From: Leptasterias polaris
Taxonomy: Eukaryota > Echinodermata > Asteroidea > Forcipulatida > Asteriidae
Assembly (NCBI GenBank): GCA_037783415.1
Contig: JAZGTN010000170.1
Coordinates: forward strand, 3,949,501-4,013,500
Length of the DNA: 64,000 bases
Reading direction: 5' to 3'
Below the pieces are notes generated by a model. That model worked only from the letters and a program-made list of their open reading frames with translations. It searched no databases and was not told where the DNA came from. Positions 37,920 through 50,000 of the stretch are shown here, piece after piece (positions within the stretch are counted from its first letter, which is position 1; each line of letters opens with the position of its first letter). The position numbers and the translations under genes were made by a program.

Positions 37920-40432
37920 CTTGCTCTGATGTCAGCAGTCAATACAACAATACTAGACTGCAGTCGGTAGGCTTCAACGTCCTGTGCACTACTATACGCC
38001 CAAGCTGTTAGCCCCGAACAATTAATTTGCTTAAAAGAAATTTGCTTTGAATGAAAACTGTCTACTAACAATACTCTGATATCCACATGTGGAATCAAGT
38101 TACAGGATAAGGAAGCTGAATGACGGTTTCCTCCAGTTTTATTCAGAATCACTGATATTCCCTTAAAAAGACTATTGGTGAGTTTTGTAATCATTAAAAA
38201 AAAAAAAAATTAACTATCGAAAAGAAAATTAACTAACGTGTACAATATCCTACAACAATGCTAAAACAGTCTTCGATGTCTTCACAAAAGTGTGACTATC
38301 GACTTTGACAATGTTATCTCTCTTGGAATTCAACTTCCCTGAGCTGCCCAACAATAATCATAAGTTTTATTGTATACCTTTTCGGGTTAAAATTGCTACA
38401 TCCCCACCTGTCCTAGGAATGTGGGTGGGTATGGGCTTACCCAAGGGCCCATGCGGGTTCTTTTACACAATGGAACAATGGACCCCCACAAAATATTCTT
38501 TGTTAAGCTCACAGAGGAGCTCTTCAGAAAAGGGAGTAATAGAACAACAACAGCAAGACCCCACAAATCCGGGGTATCTCAAACAATCGGGGTATCTCAA
38601 ACAATTGGCACAAAACTGTACCCCACCGAGGAATGTCTACAGAAGGAGAACAATAGAGAAACAGACATTTTTATCAATGCTCTGAATTGAGGATTTGTCT
38701 GAATGAGATGAATCTGTCTCTAACCCGTTGAAACTGAGCACTTTAAACAAAAAGAGAATCCAGGTGTTTTGACAACTGGCGTATCCTTGGTTTGCTATCA
38801 TATCCAAAACCATAGGGGACGCCGCTAAAACAAAATTAAATTAAAACCATGAGAGAACGCGGCGAGAAGTCCCCGATTTACTTGGCTGACCCTGTTATTG
38901 TCGTGGGTGGACTTCTCTTCACGACTTGATATACTATCCCTTAAAAATACCATGAAACTGCATTTCTGAATAGGATGTGTGGTGGCCTTGACCTTCCACT
39001 CCAAACACATGAGGAAATAACATTATTCAAAAATAGACAGGCGATCACGTTTTTCGAAGATCTCAAATTTTCCAGTTTATTTCAGGAACTAGTTAATGTT
39101 TTGAGTAGCAGCCGTATTACCAAGTTTAATTTTTGTTTGTTTGTTTGTTTACTTGTTTGTTTGTTTGTTTGTTGGGTTGTTTGTTTACTTGTTTATTTAT
39201 TTGCTGGTTGGTCTAGATGATCTTCCCAACAAGGGAACTCGACAAAGCTTCCACAAGGGGGATATCAACAGCCAATCTCTCATACATATATACATTGGTT
39301 TTCGTCTGTGATTATGAATTGTACAGTTCAATTCTGCTAAAGAATTGTTGAGATGCTTAATTTTAAATAAAGTGCGTAAAAATATTATCGAAAATTTTCC
39401 GTTGGTTTATTGCAGCGGCTAACGTGTATGAATGGGTCCAGGTGGGAATTTCGTTACAAATGGTCTCCCCTAAAATGGCTACAAATATCGACATAATGTG
39501 AAAAAAATTATCGTTCATCCTCTGATTTGTTTCCATTAACGTAATATTTAGGAATAGATCTTTCATTCCTGAAAGTTTAATCAAAATCCCTCGGTACATC
39601 CTCTAGATATTTGACGATTTGTAAAAGTGTTTTTGGAGAGAATGGATCCCGCCAATACTTATTTTGCGTTCAAACGATCTCTGTTGACGGACGGGAACAT
39701 TTGCCGCAGGTAATTGTAATTCTGAGGCAACATACACATCTAAAACAGATATGTTATACATGTCGTTTAGGTTAAATATATGTTGTTTATTAAATAGTTA
39801 ATTTACTGAAGCAGTTGGCAAGGCAAACAAAAAATTTACAAATGTTTTCCGGTGTAAAGATTTTGTGAATTTACAACATTTGAAGATAACAATACCCTTT
39901 GATAAAATGGACTCGTCCAGGCAGTCTCAACGGCACGCAGCGGAGAGCAACCGTAAATTCAAATAGTGTGTATACTGTGCATACGTACACACACATCCGT
40001 TTACGTGGGGAGCTTCGACCAGTCCACGTCGCGATGGTCGAATGAGACTATTTTCAACGTAGGTGGCGCTACCCCTTCCGCCCCCCCCCCCGCCCCACCC
40101 CCCCCCCCCTTCCGCCCCCCCCCCCCCGCCCCACCCCCCCCCCCCCCCCCCCCTGTCCAGATCCAAGTAGATCAATGAATTTTAAACGAAAAGTTTAAAT
40201 GAAAAAAACTAACCACTGGTAATATATGGGATTTTATCTCACTGGGAATGTTTCGTCAAAATGAAGGGAACAAAAAATATGCCTTTCAGATGATTTTTAC
40301 GTCATACCAATACAGTCTAGCTTGGGGAAAACTTGTTCGAAAATTTTGTAATCAAGCGGGCACAAAAACCTCATATCATTCCATGTCTTTGATTGTCCAC
40401 TCAAAAACATACGAAGGCTAATCGAAGGAGCT
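37920..40432. other. Spacer between gene B and gene C
   Basis: No supported gene. 38930-39330 aligns with 21670-22060, so a third repeat of the array spacer begins here and is then lost. GTTT-rich microsatellite sequence lies at 39130-39205, and a poly-C/GC-poor run at 40079-40154 creates false Pro/Gly-rich frames. Confidence 0.55.
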
Positions 40433-41006
40433 GTGATGATGGATAGGCGGGCTGTGTTGAGTTTGCATGTTGCATGTATCCAAAAAGGTTCACCCAAACC
40501 AAACAGTGCTCTCTTAATCAACCTTAGTACTGATGACGTCACCATTTCCTTACCACTCTGCAGAAGAATGGAAAACCATTGTGTCTCTGCACAACTGTTG
40601 GAAATGCAGCACACAGCTACAACACTTTAGGCAATGTAGTAAACAAACCGTGATGTCATCGTTGATTTTATTAGTAGGTACTTTTCCTTACTTAGTATCT
40701 ACTGTTTTTAATATTTTTTGCTGTAATGCGCGGTTGATCATTTTTGTGGAAATCCGCGCAATATAAGTTTATAATTATTATTACTGTTATTAGTACAGGA
40801 GGGGTCAAGCTTTTTAACGCTGAATCTATCTCGAAGACCACTAAAAGGACTGATTTAATGGCAATAAAAACTTGCAGAAATAACATTAGTCAACACTTGA
40901 GCACACTTTGCAAAAAAGTACTATATAAAAAACCTGCAAAAAAGTACTATATAAAAAACCAACAAACAAACAAACAAACAAACAAACGAACAAACACGAG
41001 ACGAGC
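40433..41006. other. 3' flank of gene C
   Basis: No gene seen. A 20-base unit (AAAAGTACTATATAAAAAAC) occurs twice at 40913-40951, followed by (AAAC)n. Confidence 0.5.
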
Positions 41007-41012
41007 TTTATT
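41007..41012 (-). terminator. Polyadenylation signal overlapping gene C stop codon
   Basis: The stop context reads ACT AAA TAA AGC, so AATAAA overlaps the TAA. A signal here implies a very short 3' UTR, unless another site further left is used. Confidence 0.4.
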
Positions 41013-44000
41013 TAGTCACATTTCGCCAGAGGGGACCGCGGTCCATCTTGCTGTATGCTGACGTCAAGGACCTAGTCTGTCTCTTATCCATCTTCTGCGG
41101 TTCTGTAAACCCAGCCATGGGTGAGGGCGCTTTGGTTACTGTTGCCTTACCCTGTGACAACCCGTGAGCCTCAGCAGCAGCACCTTCAAACGGATCCCCG
41201 GGTTTCTCGGGGCCATCACGACCCGAGGTGCAACCACTCTGCGCGGGCTTTTCGGGATCAGTCAACTCAGGTTCAATGTGAGGCTGCTCCAAGATAAAGT
41301 AAAAGGGCGAGGCTGTTTCTTCGGTCAGGTGGCCATCACACTTCTCGTTTGGTGTGGTTTCGTCGACTGAGCATGGGTCGTTCCCGTCCGAACCAAGAGA
41401 AGTTTCAAACACAGGGTCTGGATAGTCGAAATCCACATAGCCTGTCGATCTACTGCGGTCGACGGGTGCTTTCTCGTTGGATGTGGTTTTGCCGACTGAG
41501 CATGGGTCCGAACCAAGAGAAGTTTCAAACACAGGGTCTGGATAGTCGAAATCCACATATCCTGTCGATCTACTGCGGTCGACGGGTGCTTTCTCGTTGG
41601 ATGTGGTTTTGCCGACTGAGCATGGGTCGTTCCCGTCCGAACCAAGAGAAGTGTCAAACACAGGGTCTGGATAGTCGAAATCCACATAGCCTGTCAATCT
41701 ACTGCGGTCGACGGGTGCTTTCTCGTTGGATGTGGTTTTGCCGACTGAGCATGGGTCGTTCCCGTCCGAACCAAGAGAAGTTTCAAACACAGGGTCTGGA
41801 TAGTCGAAATCCACATATCCTGTCGATCTACTAGGGTGGACAGATGCTTTCTCGTTGGGTGTGGTTTTGCCGACTGAGCAAGGGTCCCGCCCGTCAAAAC
41901 CATGAGTAGTTTCCAACACGGTATCTGGATGGTCGACATCCACATATTCTGACGATCTACTACGGTAGACAGTGGCTTGGATGGGAGTGTTTGGACCCGA
42001 TGATCCTACTTGTTGAGGCGGTGTTAAGAAGGCTGGCAACTCAGCTGAAGACGCACTATGTCCTGATGTGATCAGGTCTTTGATCTCCTCGTATGGTCCT
42101 TCGTAAGAGCCAGTGGTATTTGGTACTGGTAATGGGCGCCCCTGGCGTTTCAGTCCACCGCCGCTGGTCACGGGTGAATTCTTCCCCTGATTCGACTTTG
42201 GGTTATACTCGACATAGCCCTCTCGCGTTAACGGTACCCCACCTGATGATGCAGGTACAGGGGGCACCACTGGAATGATGATACGGTTATCTCCTTCCCG
42301 AATCCCCACTGCAATCTCATCTTCATACGTCTGATTGCTAAAACCACCTTTCAAAAATGGAAAAAGGTAAACCAAGTAGTGCAAAGAATTTACCGACTGT
42401 TGTGATTTATAATTCTTCCTGTAAACAGTTGGGATGGCATGCAGAGGGAGGGGGGGGGGGTGCACAGAGCTTCAATGAATTAAGGGTCTGCAATTCACCA
42501 AATCTCTATCAGTATTGATATAAACAATTTCAACCGGATGTTTGAGTGGAAATTACCTGTCCTGACGGGACCTGTGACATCAGCTCGGGGTTGCGGTTGT
42601 CGTCGTTTAATCTCGACTCCCATGTAGCCCGGGTCGTCCCAGTTAACACTAAAATGATAAAAACATCAGAAAATAAAATGACGTTTAGTTGAAATCATCG
42701 AATGGTCGTTGACCGGGTGACTTTTGCACACGGGCGGTGTCCGAATTAGCTGCTGTGGTGTGATCGTCACGTGAGCAAGCCATGAAGCATAGGAGGCACA
42801 TAGCAACAGCGCAAGCAAAAGCCGCATCCGTAGCCACAGCTGCAAATCCTGACATGGCCATTTACCACAACCGGGGAATAAAATAGGGGCTTTGATGGTT
42901 TCCTGTCCCGCTAGGACTAGATACCTCAATTGACTACCCCGCCGTTTTTGTACACGAACCATGATTATTGGACATTCATTGGGATTAAACCTTTTCGAAC
43001 TTTGCAGGTTTGGAAAACCACGGATTGCGCTTTCTTTACGGGGCTTGAAACAGGCGGATGTTGCCCAAGCCGGAACCCAAGTCCAAGCCCTTGTTTCAAA
43101 AGGTGCTTGTATTTAGACTGGCCCCCTCATTGCATCTGATGAAGACGGATGCTATTGGGTGGTTTTTGTACTTAAGCTAGTCTTGGTGCTACCACTACTA
43201 TTTCTTGCGAACATCATGTACCAATCATAGGCGCAATGGTAAGGACAAAGGCTTTCACTCAGCCCATTTCTTCCATCAGGGAAATTTGCTCGTTAATGTT
43301 AAATCAGCAAAACTTACCCTTGAACTTGTGTTGACCTCTCGCGCCGCTGACCTCGGCATAAGACGACGAGAATAGCAATTGTGATCAATGAAAGGAAGCC
43401 AATCCCGATGCCGATGAACTGGCCTCTCTGTTCTCCAGGATGTGACCCATTTGTATCTACATGTTATTGTTAGAGAAATGGTTAAAAGATGGTTAATTGG
43501 AATAACTTTCGGCATAATATCGACCGAACTGCCGCTACGTAGACATTTATACTATCTTTGAATCAATATAGGGTATGGCATTGGTACAGTTTGACAAACC
43601 TTTGCTAAAAGGTTGGTTTACTCTCAAGATAAGGTTGGCATGGGTAAAGTTTGTACAACCTTAGCTAAAGGTTGGTTTACAATCTTTGAATCAAGATAGG
43701 GTATGGCTTTGGTAAAGTTTGACAAACCTTAGTTAAAGGTTGGTTTACTCTCTCTCTGAATCAAGATAAGGTATGGCATGGGTAAAGTTTGTACAACCTT
43801 AGCTAAAGGTTGGTTTACTCTCTTTGAATCAAAATAAGGTATGGCATGGGTAAAGTTTGACAAACGGCTGCTTCAGGTTTGTATATACTCTCATTGAAGT
43901 TATATTTTTGTTTTAATACATAACATTTGATTACCCTTTTTGAATCAATGACTTTCGCTGCTTCTGGTGCTTCGATTCAAATAGTCAAGAGTATTGGCAT

Positions 44001-47000
44001 TTTGGTAATGTCTTCAGAGGGTAGCGTGGTCATTCTTTTTGAACCGAATTGGTATTGTCAAGAATCGTAAAACCGCTGGTACAAATATCTCACTCTCTAT
44101 TCATCAACACAGTGTACAGGTAGGCCCTATATTTTCATCAATATTATTAGAAACAGATAGCAAAATGAAATACCTGGAAGATATCATGGCAATGTCAACT
44201 TGGCAAAACTGTTTCCAATTATGATTTTAGTTAGTAGCTGCAAAACTCCCTTAATATACCTATAAGAGCTACGACGAACCGTGTGTTAAAATTGATGTTT
44301 GTAAAGCGGGTTTGTATTGATTATTTATACAAAATTCAAAATTCAAAATTAGCACGTGGTTTGTCATAATCCCCTGGTCAGTAGGGTTGTGGTTTAAGAT
44401 TATCGCAACTTTAGATTAACTTTCCTAATACGGATTATTATAAAAACATAACAGCGTCTGGTGCTTGTGTGGGAACAATGTGCCGAAAAATTCTGCAAAT
44501 GTTATTTACCTGTTGTGGTCGTTACCGTATCAGTGGTCGAGTTTGCGTAATCAGTGGAGGGACCAATTCCGATCCTGCAAGAAATTCGCTCATAATTATT
44601 ACCAACGATTTTTGTTTTAAAAATGTTTTCGAATCTACTTGTATCAGTCTCGTTACTAATTTTACTGTGAATTCGTTACGAAACTGCAGTAAACTTTTCA
44701 ATTAGGAAAATACCTTTGTAAACGAACAAATACACGTTATATATTGAACTTCATTATTATTTTTGGTGTATACATTCAACTGCATGTTTATCTCTCAAAT
44801 TTAATTAATCGAATTATATTATTACCTACACATACCGATAACGGGGCTGATTGTCTTATTTTAGTATTTGTTAGATATAATATTTGTTTATTTGTTCTCA
44901 TTTTTCAATAATGTAATTTTAAATGTTGTTAATTTCATGTAATTCAGTCTTTGGTTGCAATATGAATTTAGCAATAAACCAACTAATGATAATAAATAAT
45001 AATTATATGGTAAAAAGACAGTGTGATTTGTTTATTTTTTCGAATACGGGCGAAAATTTGAAGCCATAGCATTTCAACGAATACAAAACACTTTCGGTGC
45101 AATACTTTATTGAATTGTGCAAACAATACAAAATACTTAAAATGGACGTAAATAAAGAAATCAATTTGGATTTAGAAAATAATTTGGTCAGGGAATGGAC
45201 TCAATTTAATTCAATTCAACTCGACTAGAACAATAACTATATGAGACACAATGAAGCAGAGGCAAATATGGAGGCATATTCAAAAGACAAAGTCTTGTAT
45301 AGAAATGCCTAACAACAAATTAATGGATTTCTAAGCGGAACGTACAACAGAACATTCAGACAGGGACGAAAGGACAAACAAACAAAACAAACGCTACCAA
45401 ACGAGCTAGGACGGAACAAGAAGGGAAAACATAACTAGGAACTCATAAAGGTGAAGGACTCATCGTTGGCCTACGTTATATTCACGAATCTTAAACTTGT
45501 CCGTCCATTCTCGCACAATCAACATTTTCCTCAACAGGTGACGTCTATAAGAAGTGGTGTTTAGTCAAGAATACAATTTGTCATTGCATCCTATACTGCT
45601 TTGTGAAAATCCAAGCTTTAACAGTCTACTTGTTTATATCTAAACACTATCTTCAGCACTGACGTCAGCACTGCGTAATAGTAAGGCCTACAAAAAATGT
45701 TATTATGTTGACGTAACCCGACCTATACCCTAAAACAGGGGCCTACCCTGGATATTTTTAGTTTTTCCAGGAAAGAAATTTACTAATTAAAGTATATTGA
45801 AATCAGTTACAAATACGTTTAAAACCGTTTCTCTTCAATTGTATGGCCGATGTTCATTGGACTTTGGGATGCACAATGTTTTGCACAACATGCAGAAGAT
45901 CGTCACTGGCTGATAGTACTTTTATGCATGTATAGTCTCGTTCAACCAGTCTGCGACAAGTATTTGATGATGGGAAAGATTTCCCAAAATCTAGGCCATT
46001 TAAACACTGAAGGTATATATTGCTGGAATGTCCTACCCTATAGACTATAACAAAAATAAAAATAAAATAAAATAGTCCTACCTACTCCATTTTTCTGGCC
46101 CGTTACGCCAACTTTTAAAGGCCTAATCACTGTAATAAGCCGCAGTGGTACTGAACAGATCCAGGATCAGAGACAACTCGTCGACGTTTCATTGAGTCTA
46201 CTCTGATTGTCTTCATAAGAAAAGCAGAGCATGATTCTTCAGGAAGCACGCACGGTGATGGCAAGTTTAATCACTCTGTTTATCTACTTGTGTTTTTATT
46301 TACTGTGTTGGTTTGTGGGATTTTTCAGGCAATTACACAAGAATTACTGATACTCACTTATTAGGAAGAACAACTAGAACTTTATTACGTCAGCAATTAA
46401 AGGGAAGGTATAATTTTGGCTCAAATTTAATGGCAATACAAACTTATTGGTTAGAAGTACAGCAGCTATCGATAGTATAAAGCATTTTTATAAAAATTTC
46501 ACTTCGAAGTAATGTGGTAATGTAAAAAGATATCAGTTTTATGCCCCCAAAATTTAAATCTGAGAAACGTAACTGTCAGACGTTTCTCAGGTTGTGTTTT
46601 CCTATCAGGGATTCTTCTTCCTGGCTAGACTTGTGGACAAGTCGTTAAATGTCTGTCGCGGTGATAGCGGAACGGCTTTCTCGCAATATCCCGCGAGAGG
46701 GCTGCTCTGTGCGAGATTATTGCTCTCACGACTGGTCGCATTTACCGACTTGTGAAACCCGCTGGCGGTTTGTGCACGGCCTATGGGCACTTCAGCCGAA
46801 TTTGTACGGACGCATCTGATTGGTCAATTTCGTTATATCTATGAATATTCAAACAGTAGATGAATATTAAACATCAAATCCTGTACTGGATGGAGTTTTA
46901 TGTTGCTTTGATCATGCACGATCAAAACCAAACACTGAGTGGTGAGAGTGATTGTGTTCATGAATATTTTGACACAAGAAAATACGTATTCAAATTATGG

Positions 47001-50000
47001 GTACAACTTGTAAATAATTACAAAAAATCGAACGTAAGATTTTATTTCAGAGAGTCCGAGCGTGTTTGACAGTGCACAGCGTGTGGGGACATGACGTAAA
47101 ACACACGGGCAAATCGTGTAGCTGCATGCCATGGCGCGCAGAGTTTCTCTCGGCCGGGGCTCAGCACGACGGAAACACCCCTACCCGGCCCTAGCTAGCA
47201 TGCCAAGAGATAGCTGTACCTGGAAGCTCATGAACATGTGGGAGGGGTAGGGAGCCAGACCACCAACTACCTTGTCATTGCGGGTTTGTTAGTCGGTAAA
47301 CCTCGCTGATCGAATCCGCTGTTTTAAAATCGTTACGTTTCAATGTTCGGTGTACGTTCCTTTCCTCCGATTTGGAAATTAAATAAGATTTATGTCAATA
47401 AATAGGAAAACCACTCTTATATTGACGGTGCAATTAAGTTAAACAATTTGTGAGACAAAAACGAGCCCCCCACCCCAAAAAAAAAAACACACAAAACCAG
47501 AGCCCCTGAAGGAACAGGTGAAAAATAAATTAAAAATTAAAATGTGAAAAAAGATTCTCACTCTGAATTTCTTTTTCCACTCTCGACACACAAAATTCCA
47601 ACAAAGTCATTTCGTTTCCTCAAAATATTATTTAATTCAATCAAAATATAATTTTGTCACATAAAATTAATTTTTTTTTAATTTGTAAACAAAGTTGTGT
47701 TTTTCTAGGTAGCAAAATAGATTTTTCCTAGAAAATACATTTTTGTTCCCTCGAACACGCCTTCTTTCACCCGAAATACGATTTTGTTACCCAGAAATAC
47801 GCGTTTGTTCCCTGAAAGATACCCATTCGTTTCCTCGAAATATGATTTTGTTCGCACAAAATATAATTTTGTTCGCTCTAAATATGCTTTCGTTCAATAA
47901 AAATTATTTTTTCCACCGAAAGGAGATTTCTTTCCCTGAAAACAAGCTTTCGATTCATCAAAATACGACTTTGAATTAGTTGCCCGAAACATACTTTCAT
48001 TCGTCCGAAATATGCTTTCGTTCTATAAAAATATGAATTTTTTCCACCGAAAGGAGATTTCTTTCCCTAAAAACAAGCGTTTGTTTCATCAAAATACGAC
48101 TTTGAATTAGTTGCCAGAAATATACGTTCATTCGTCCGAAATATGCTTTCGTTCCCTTAATATACGCTCTCGTTCCTTCGCAATGAGATTTTGTTCCCCA
48201 AAATTCCTCTTTCGTTCCCTTAAGATAGCTAGCTTTTGTTCCCTTAAGATAGCTTTCGAAGCCCTGTAGTCCAATCACACAAATTTGTTAAATTCCCTTG
48301 TGAGGGGCGACTATGAGAGGGGACGAGTTTGTTGTCAGGGGGCGACTTTGCTAGGGGCGACTTTGTAGTTGGTGACTTTGTACATGTGTTTTTTGAAATT
48401 GGCGACTTTGCTAGGGGGGCGAGTTGACTGGTTTCCGTGTCTGTTGTTTATACACACTTAATACACACAATCACTGTAGAACACATCGGGTTAAATGATT
48501 GGAGCGATCAGTAACTATTCACGGAAGGCATTATTTATTTTTATGAGGCAAAACACACATCTTAAACAATTATTATAATAATGAATTTTAAGATAAGTTT
48601 ACTTTATTTCTTTAGTTACTAAATTAATGAAGGAGTTAACACCCACAAAACACACCCACAGATGTCTCAAGCGCAAGCATTCAGTACATTTACAGTAACT
48701 AAAATTACTACTACCCTTAGATAAAATGGACTCGTCTTCATGATCGTCGCTACAGCAACCGTAATGTACACTGCGTTCGTACATGAATAAATGAATATGA
48801 ACCGCCGGCGGGTTTCACAAGTCGTTAATGACGAAGAAGAGTTGGCAGCCAGCAACTTCGCGCGAGAGCAGTGATCTCGCGAGAGCATTCTTTTACGCGA
48901 CAGCACCAGATGCGACTCGACTCACCGCGACCATCATTAACGACTTGTCAACAAGTCTACTTCCTGGCATGCGTTGACATATTCTCTCCGGATTGTTGGC
49001 GATATCTCAGAAACACGACCATCTTTTGAAATGAAATTTTCACAGATTAGTTTTATTGTATATAATCTACATATGGAATTCAAACAACCAATCGGTTCCA
49101 AAAAACAAAGGTATACTTTGCCTTTAAATATTGAAATTCAGAAGGTGGATTGATTTATGTCTTCCAATTATTGGGAGAGACCTGGTCCTAGGTTTCTTGC
49201 CCATAAGTCGCAGGATGAGTCTAAAACGATACGCTGACCCGTTTCTTGGTCAGTCAGACGCCGAGGTCCAAACTGAGCCTCAAAATGGGTCGTCTCCACG
49301 GTTCTTCACCGGATCGATTCTGACCCAGAACCTCTTACGACTGAACCCATGTCCCCTCCACCCCCCGAAAAAACACCTTTAAAAAACCACCCCAAAAACA
49401 AAAACAACAACAAACAAACAAACAAACAACATCGACGACGATGACGACGACAACATGGGAATAATGGTGTGATAGGATAGGATATTAAACTTACCCATTA
49501 TCATCGTCACACTGCAACACTGTTACTTGACAACTGCAGTTGTAGGTACAATCTGGTGGTATACATGTGGGGCGAGAAAGGGTAAGTTTAATTAAATAGA
49601 TACCAGTCGAATAAGTAACTGCACTATACGAAACGAAGCGTGTCTACTACGATGCCAATCCCATATTTCAACCGCATTATTGCTCACAAAAATGTTGTGA
49701 GTAAATTATTTATTTTCTCGAAGAAATCTGGTTATGGTCGAAAAATGAAATGTATAAAATATTCTCAATCTATAAGCATACTGTAAACTTAATGGATTTC
49801 TGTCGAAAAATAATTAGGCCGTGCCTATTAGACCATTTCGCCTGACATCGTCATCACAATAATCTTGGTTGCAGCATTTTGGGTGTCCATGGATGCATGG
49901 AGGTAGGAAAAGTCGAGTACAAGGCTTTTTAGGCAACGAAGCGTTTACACGTTTACATGTTGACCCCCACACAATGGCGCGCTTTGCAGCAGTAGCCGCG

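Larger units (their letters stand above)
46401..49123. mobile_element. TTAA-flanked MITE interrupted by a 2.3-kb element
   Basis: TTAA lies at 46397-46400 and 49124-49127. The outer parts resemble the MITEs near 16220-16650 and 34800-35160 (GGCGATATCTCA, TTTTGAAATGAAATTTTCACA, AAAGGTATACTTTGCC). The interior 46626-48959 is a separate insertion. Confidence 0.7.

Noticed and set aside
40079..40154. Glycine/proline-rich protein frames
   Set aside because: Artefact of poly-C homopolymer runs.
41349..41834. Plus-strand 161-residue repetitive frame
   Set aside because: Shadow of the 129-bp coding repeat of gene C on the minus strand.
42666..42962. Minus-strand frame with a signal-peptide-like start (MRLLLALLLCASYASW)
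   Set aside because: It lies in a gene C intron between the membrane exon and the juxtamembrane exon. No donor in a useful phase leads to the next exon, so an alternative start is not supported.
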